Assembly: GCF_002865645.1 (NCBI RefSeq)
Contig: NW_020194594.1
Span: 558,001-622,000 of the forward strand
Length of the DNA: 64,000 nt
Reading direction: 5' to 3'
Source: Hyaloscypha bicolor E
Taxonomy: Eukaryota; Ascomycota; Leotiomycetes; Helotiales; Hyaloscyphaceae
Under the pieces are notes generated by a model that was not told the origin of the DNA, made no database searches, and was given only the letters and a program-made list of their open reading frames with translations. Made by a program: the position numbers and the translations under genes. Of this stretch, positions 62,001 through 64,000 are shown in pieces (position 1 is the stretch's first letter; each line of letters begins with the position of its first letter).

Positions 62001-63580
62001 ATATAAGGGTTTGGTTCTACTAATAGTATTAAAAGTATTATTAATATTCAAATTTATTATTACCTTAATTTATTAACCCTCGATTTATTATATATATTAT
62101 GTTTACTAATAAACCTTTCTATTATTTATACTTATAGTACTTATATTTGCCTTTATATTATATATCTTAAATCTCGTATTATATTCGTACTATATAAGTA
62201 CTTCTTACTAATATAGCAATATCCTAATTACTGGCTATAAGCTATTATAAGCCGAGAATAATAAGGACTACTTATATATATTAGAGATCGGTTTATTCCC
62301 TAATAAATAATATCTCGAGTATTTTAAAACTCATTAAGCCTATAACCTATATATCTATCTATATCTCATTATTAATTACTTGTATCTTCTTTCTAAACAG
62401 GACTACCTACTATATATTAATAACTAATCCGTTACTAATCCTACTAGAGCTATCCTATCTAATAAAGAACCTATTATAATAGGTAATAAAAGGAAATATA
62501 ATTGCCTTCCGGGAAGCAGGAAGGCAATAAGCAAGAAATCACTTATAAAAAAGGCAATAGTTAATAATTCTAACGATTTCTCGGCTAATATCCCGCAAAT
62601 TAAGGCTAATTCTAAGGGCAAAGCTAGAGAGATCGAGATATCCCCTGCAAAAAATAATAAAGCTATTAATTCTTAATATTCTCAGTATATAACCAAGGAT
62701 ACCAAGATTAAATAATTATCTAATGAGTCCGACTATATCCAAGGAAAAGTACTATTAAAGAAGGGCTAATTAATAGTACCTTTATAGAGCCATATATATT
62801 ATTATATATTAGATATAATAAAGGCAGGTATATTTTCCTAGAAAGATAATTTTTGCAAGCTTTAGAAATATATAGGCAGTAACTTTATAATATTATAGAA
62901 GTATAAGATAGCAAAATTCAATAAGAAATATAGCAAAAAGAAGCAAAAGATAAAGAAGCCTATTATAATTCTATTCGATTTATTATCTTCTATATTATCT
63001 TCTGAATCGGATTCCGAATTATCTATATTATTCCTATATAGGTATAGATATCTATTATTATTCAAGAAGCTAAAGTACAAATAATATAACTAGCTCTCTA
63101 TTAATATACTTCTAATATTTAATAAAGTTCGGATAATTCTTAATTATTATAAAGGAACTCCTACTAAAAAAGTCAAGTACTAATTTACTATATATTTACT
63201 ATACCTATAATATCTCGTTATAAATTCGTTTTATTATGGATACGAGATATCTCCTTTCCTTATATTTTTAAGTACTATTATAGTATTTTCATATATATAT
63301 ATTTTCCTTTACTATAAATACCTTTACTATTAATAAGATAAGTATATCTGGTTATATCTTCTATAAGTAATTAATAACCTCGGTATAATTATATGGTCCG
63401 GACTACTAGTATTAATATTTTATAATTGGCTAGGGCTAGGTAATTATTTTACTAGAATTTCGTATTTTCCTTTATCTTTAACTACCCTATTATATACGTT
63501 TTCCTTTCTCTTTATATTATTTATTAAATACGTTTTCCTTATCTTATTATTAGTTTATATGAGAATATATAAAGTTCTCA
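56100..63580 (+). mobile_element. Second Ty3/gypsy chromovirus, RIP-inactivated
   Basis: Plus-strand polyprotein footprints. gag runs about 56115-57400 (LLSREDIVTIIANTV near 56530, YFDPDLAESEGEENY near 56675, a YTSKLDDLYRAGLKFSQ block near 56870). Protease/linker lies about 57950-58500, and reverse transcriptase about 58950-59600 with the F-x-D-D site at about 59420 changed to a double Asn. The RNase H end at about 60170-60345 is readable (ATIRDIYNQ, NKANIRFI, SNKLNIIPN). Integrase follows about 60750-61500, and a chromodomain at about 61766-61900 (VEYIVNR...KFKGYRN). No clean LTR pair was found. The family differs from the element at 7429-13457. RIP damage rises from near zero at 56.1 kb to saturation by 57 kb. 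Confidence 0.75.
62424..63080 (+). pseudogene. Degraded frame downstream of chromovirus 2 pol
   Basis: A plus-strand reading with few stops (SNKEPIIIGNKRKYNCLPGS, KGKAREIEISPAKNNKAI, later SSESDSELS) is Lys/Ser-rich and follows the chromodomain by about 500 bp. It could be an extra ORF of the same element or part of another insertion. I do not recognise it. Confidence 0.3.
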
Positions 63581-63584
63581 AGGA

Positions 63585-63830
63585 TAGTATTTATTGGGCT
63601 AATAGGAGGTATATAATAATATAATTATAGTTACCAGAACTAGAATCCCCATAGAATTAATAGAAACATCTTTAAATACACTAATAATTCCTATAGAAAG
63701 TAAGGTGGGAGAAATACTAGGAAGACCTTTCCCAGAGCAAGATTCAAGAGTGGATTATAGCAATTCCTGATTATATAAAGGAGATAAGGGGGGAATAAGT
63801 ATAAAGAAGGTAGGAATAAGGGTCAAGAGA
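63585..63830 (+). pseudogene. Tc1/mariner-like transposase 3' end
   Basis: Continues the frame of the 55.6-kb fragment: ETSLNTLIIPIESKVGEILGR followed by FPEQDSRVDYS and a final Y-I-KEI block. These correspond to the usual C-terminal Tc1/mariner segment (W-x-x-L-P-x-E-x-I-x-x-W/L-I-x-x-I-P). It precedes the right terminal repeat by about 110 bp. One stop is present near 63770. Confidence 0.55.
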
Positions 63831-63939
63831 AAGTGATTATATATTAGATAGTTATTTTTATAAGATAGAATCAAACTCATCAAAAAATAATCGAAATCGG
63901 AGATTTAGCGAGGTAAGCCACATTTCAGGGGACCCTTAC

Positions 63940-64000
63940 AGGGCTTACAGGTAACTAGGACTAGCTACAGGGAGATTAAAGTAAGACTTTACAGGGCATT
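63940..64000 (-). repeat. Right terminal inverted repeat of the Tc1/mariner-like element
   Basis: Reverse complement of 55401-55461 with about five differences. It ends exactly at the window edge (acagggcatt), so the flanking target site is not visible. Confidence 0.75.

Larger units (their letters stand above)
55401..64000. mobile_element. Composite block bounded by Tc1/mariner-like inverted repeats (right end at window edge)
   Basis: The left repeat 55401-55461 (aatgccctgtaaggtcttac...) matches the reverse complement of 63940-64000 at about 90% over 61 bp, and ta precedes it at 55399-55400. Inside are pieces of one transposase (55636-55920 and about 63600-63830) separated by a chromovirus (about 56.1-63.5 kb). 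The flanking base beyond 64000 cannot be seen. The right end may therefore be truncated by the window. Confidence 0.6.

Overview
The window looks like a chromosome segment of a filamentous ascomycete (Pezizomycotina) with strong repeat-induced point mutation (RIP). Roughly 80% is extremely AT-rich DNA dominated by TA dinucleotides, in which every recognisable transposon frame is full of TAA/TAG codons at positions where family consensus has CAA, CAG or TGG. The GC-balanced islands carry short spliceosomal introns (45-105 nt) and fungal families: a HET-domain gene, a HeLo-like/NACHT/ankyrin STAND receptor, a C2H2 zinc-finger protein and a small single-pass membrane protein. No bacterial features are seen.

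Layout. 0.27-18.96 kb is one Copia LTR retrotransposon (296/255-bp LTRs, 5-bp target duplication GTAAT) opened up by nested insertions: a hAT transposase relic with 55-bp minisatellites (about 0.6-7.4 kb), a complete Ty3/gypsy chromovirus (7.43-13.46 kb, two 260-bp LTRs, 5-bp duplication) and a small palindromic insert near 16.6-17.1 kb. 20.0-20.35 kb holds 16-bp tandem arrays. 21.2-22.1 kb is an apparently intact four-exon membrane-protein gene. 22.9-25.1 kb is a Fot1/pogo-type DNA transposon relic with clean terminal inverted repeats. 25.1-33.5 kb is RIP-degraded repeat DNA with pyrimidine-rich tandem repeats.

33.66-43.68 kb (minus strand) is a HET-domain pseudogene cut in two by an 8.6-kb block flanked by a 19-bp duplication. 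The block contains a Tad1/I-like LINE and an unclassified 1.85-kb element with 143-bp direct terminal repeats. The HET relic is cut again at its upstream end by a second Fot1/pogo-type element (43.68-46.22 kb, 78-bp inverted repeats, TA duplication).

47.1-53.2 kb (minus) is a seven-exon NLR-like gene with an acidic linker and a long ankyrin array. It carries a one-base frame break between the NACHT/winged-helix part and the linker, and lies between two ~170-bp direct repeats. 53.7-55.35 kb (minus) is a C2H2 zinc-finger gene with a 5' lesion. 55.4-64.0 kb is bounded by inverted repeats of a Tc1/mariner-like element and is mostly filled by a second chromovirus (gag to chromodomain).

HET and NACHT/ankyrin proteins are the two main fungal non-self recognition families, so the window reads as a small incompatibility-type gene island being eroded by transposons and RIP. 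How far these genes still function together cannot be told from sequence. Splice sites and boundaries were derived by eye and by reading-frame arithmetic.
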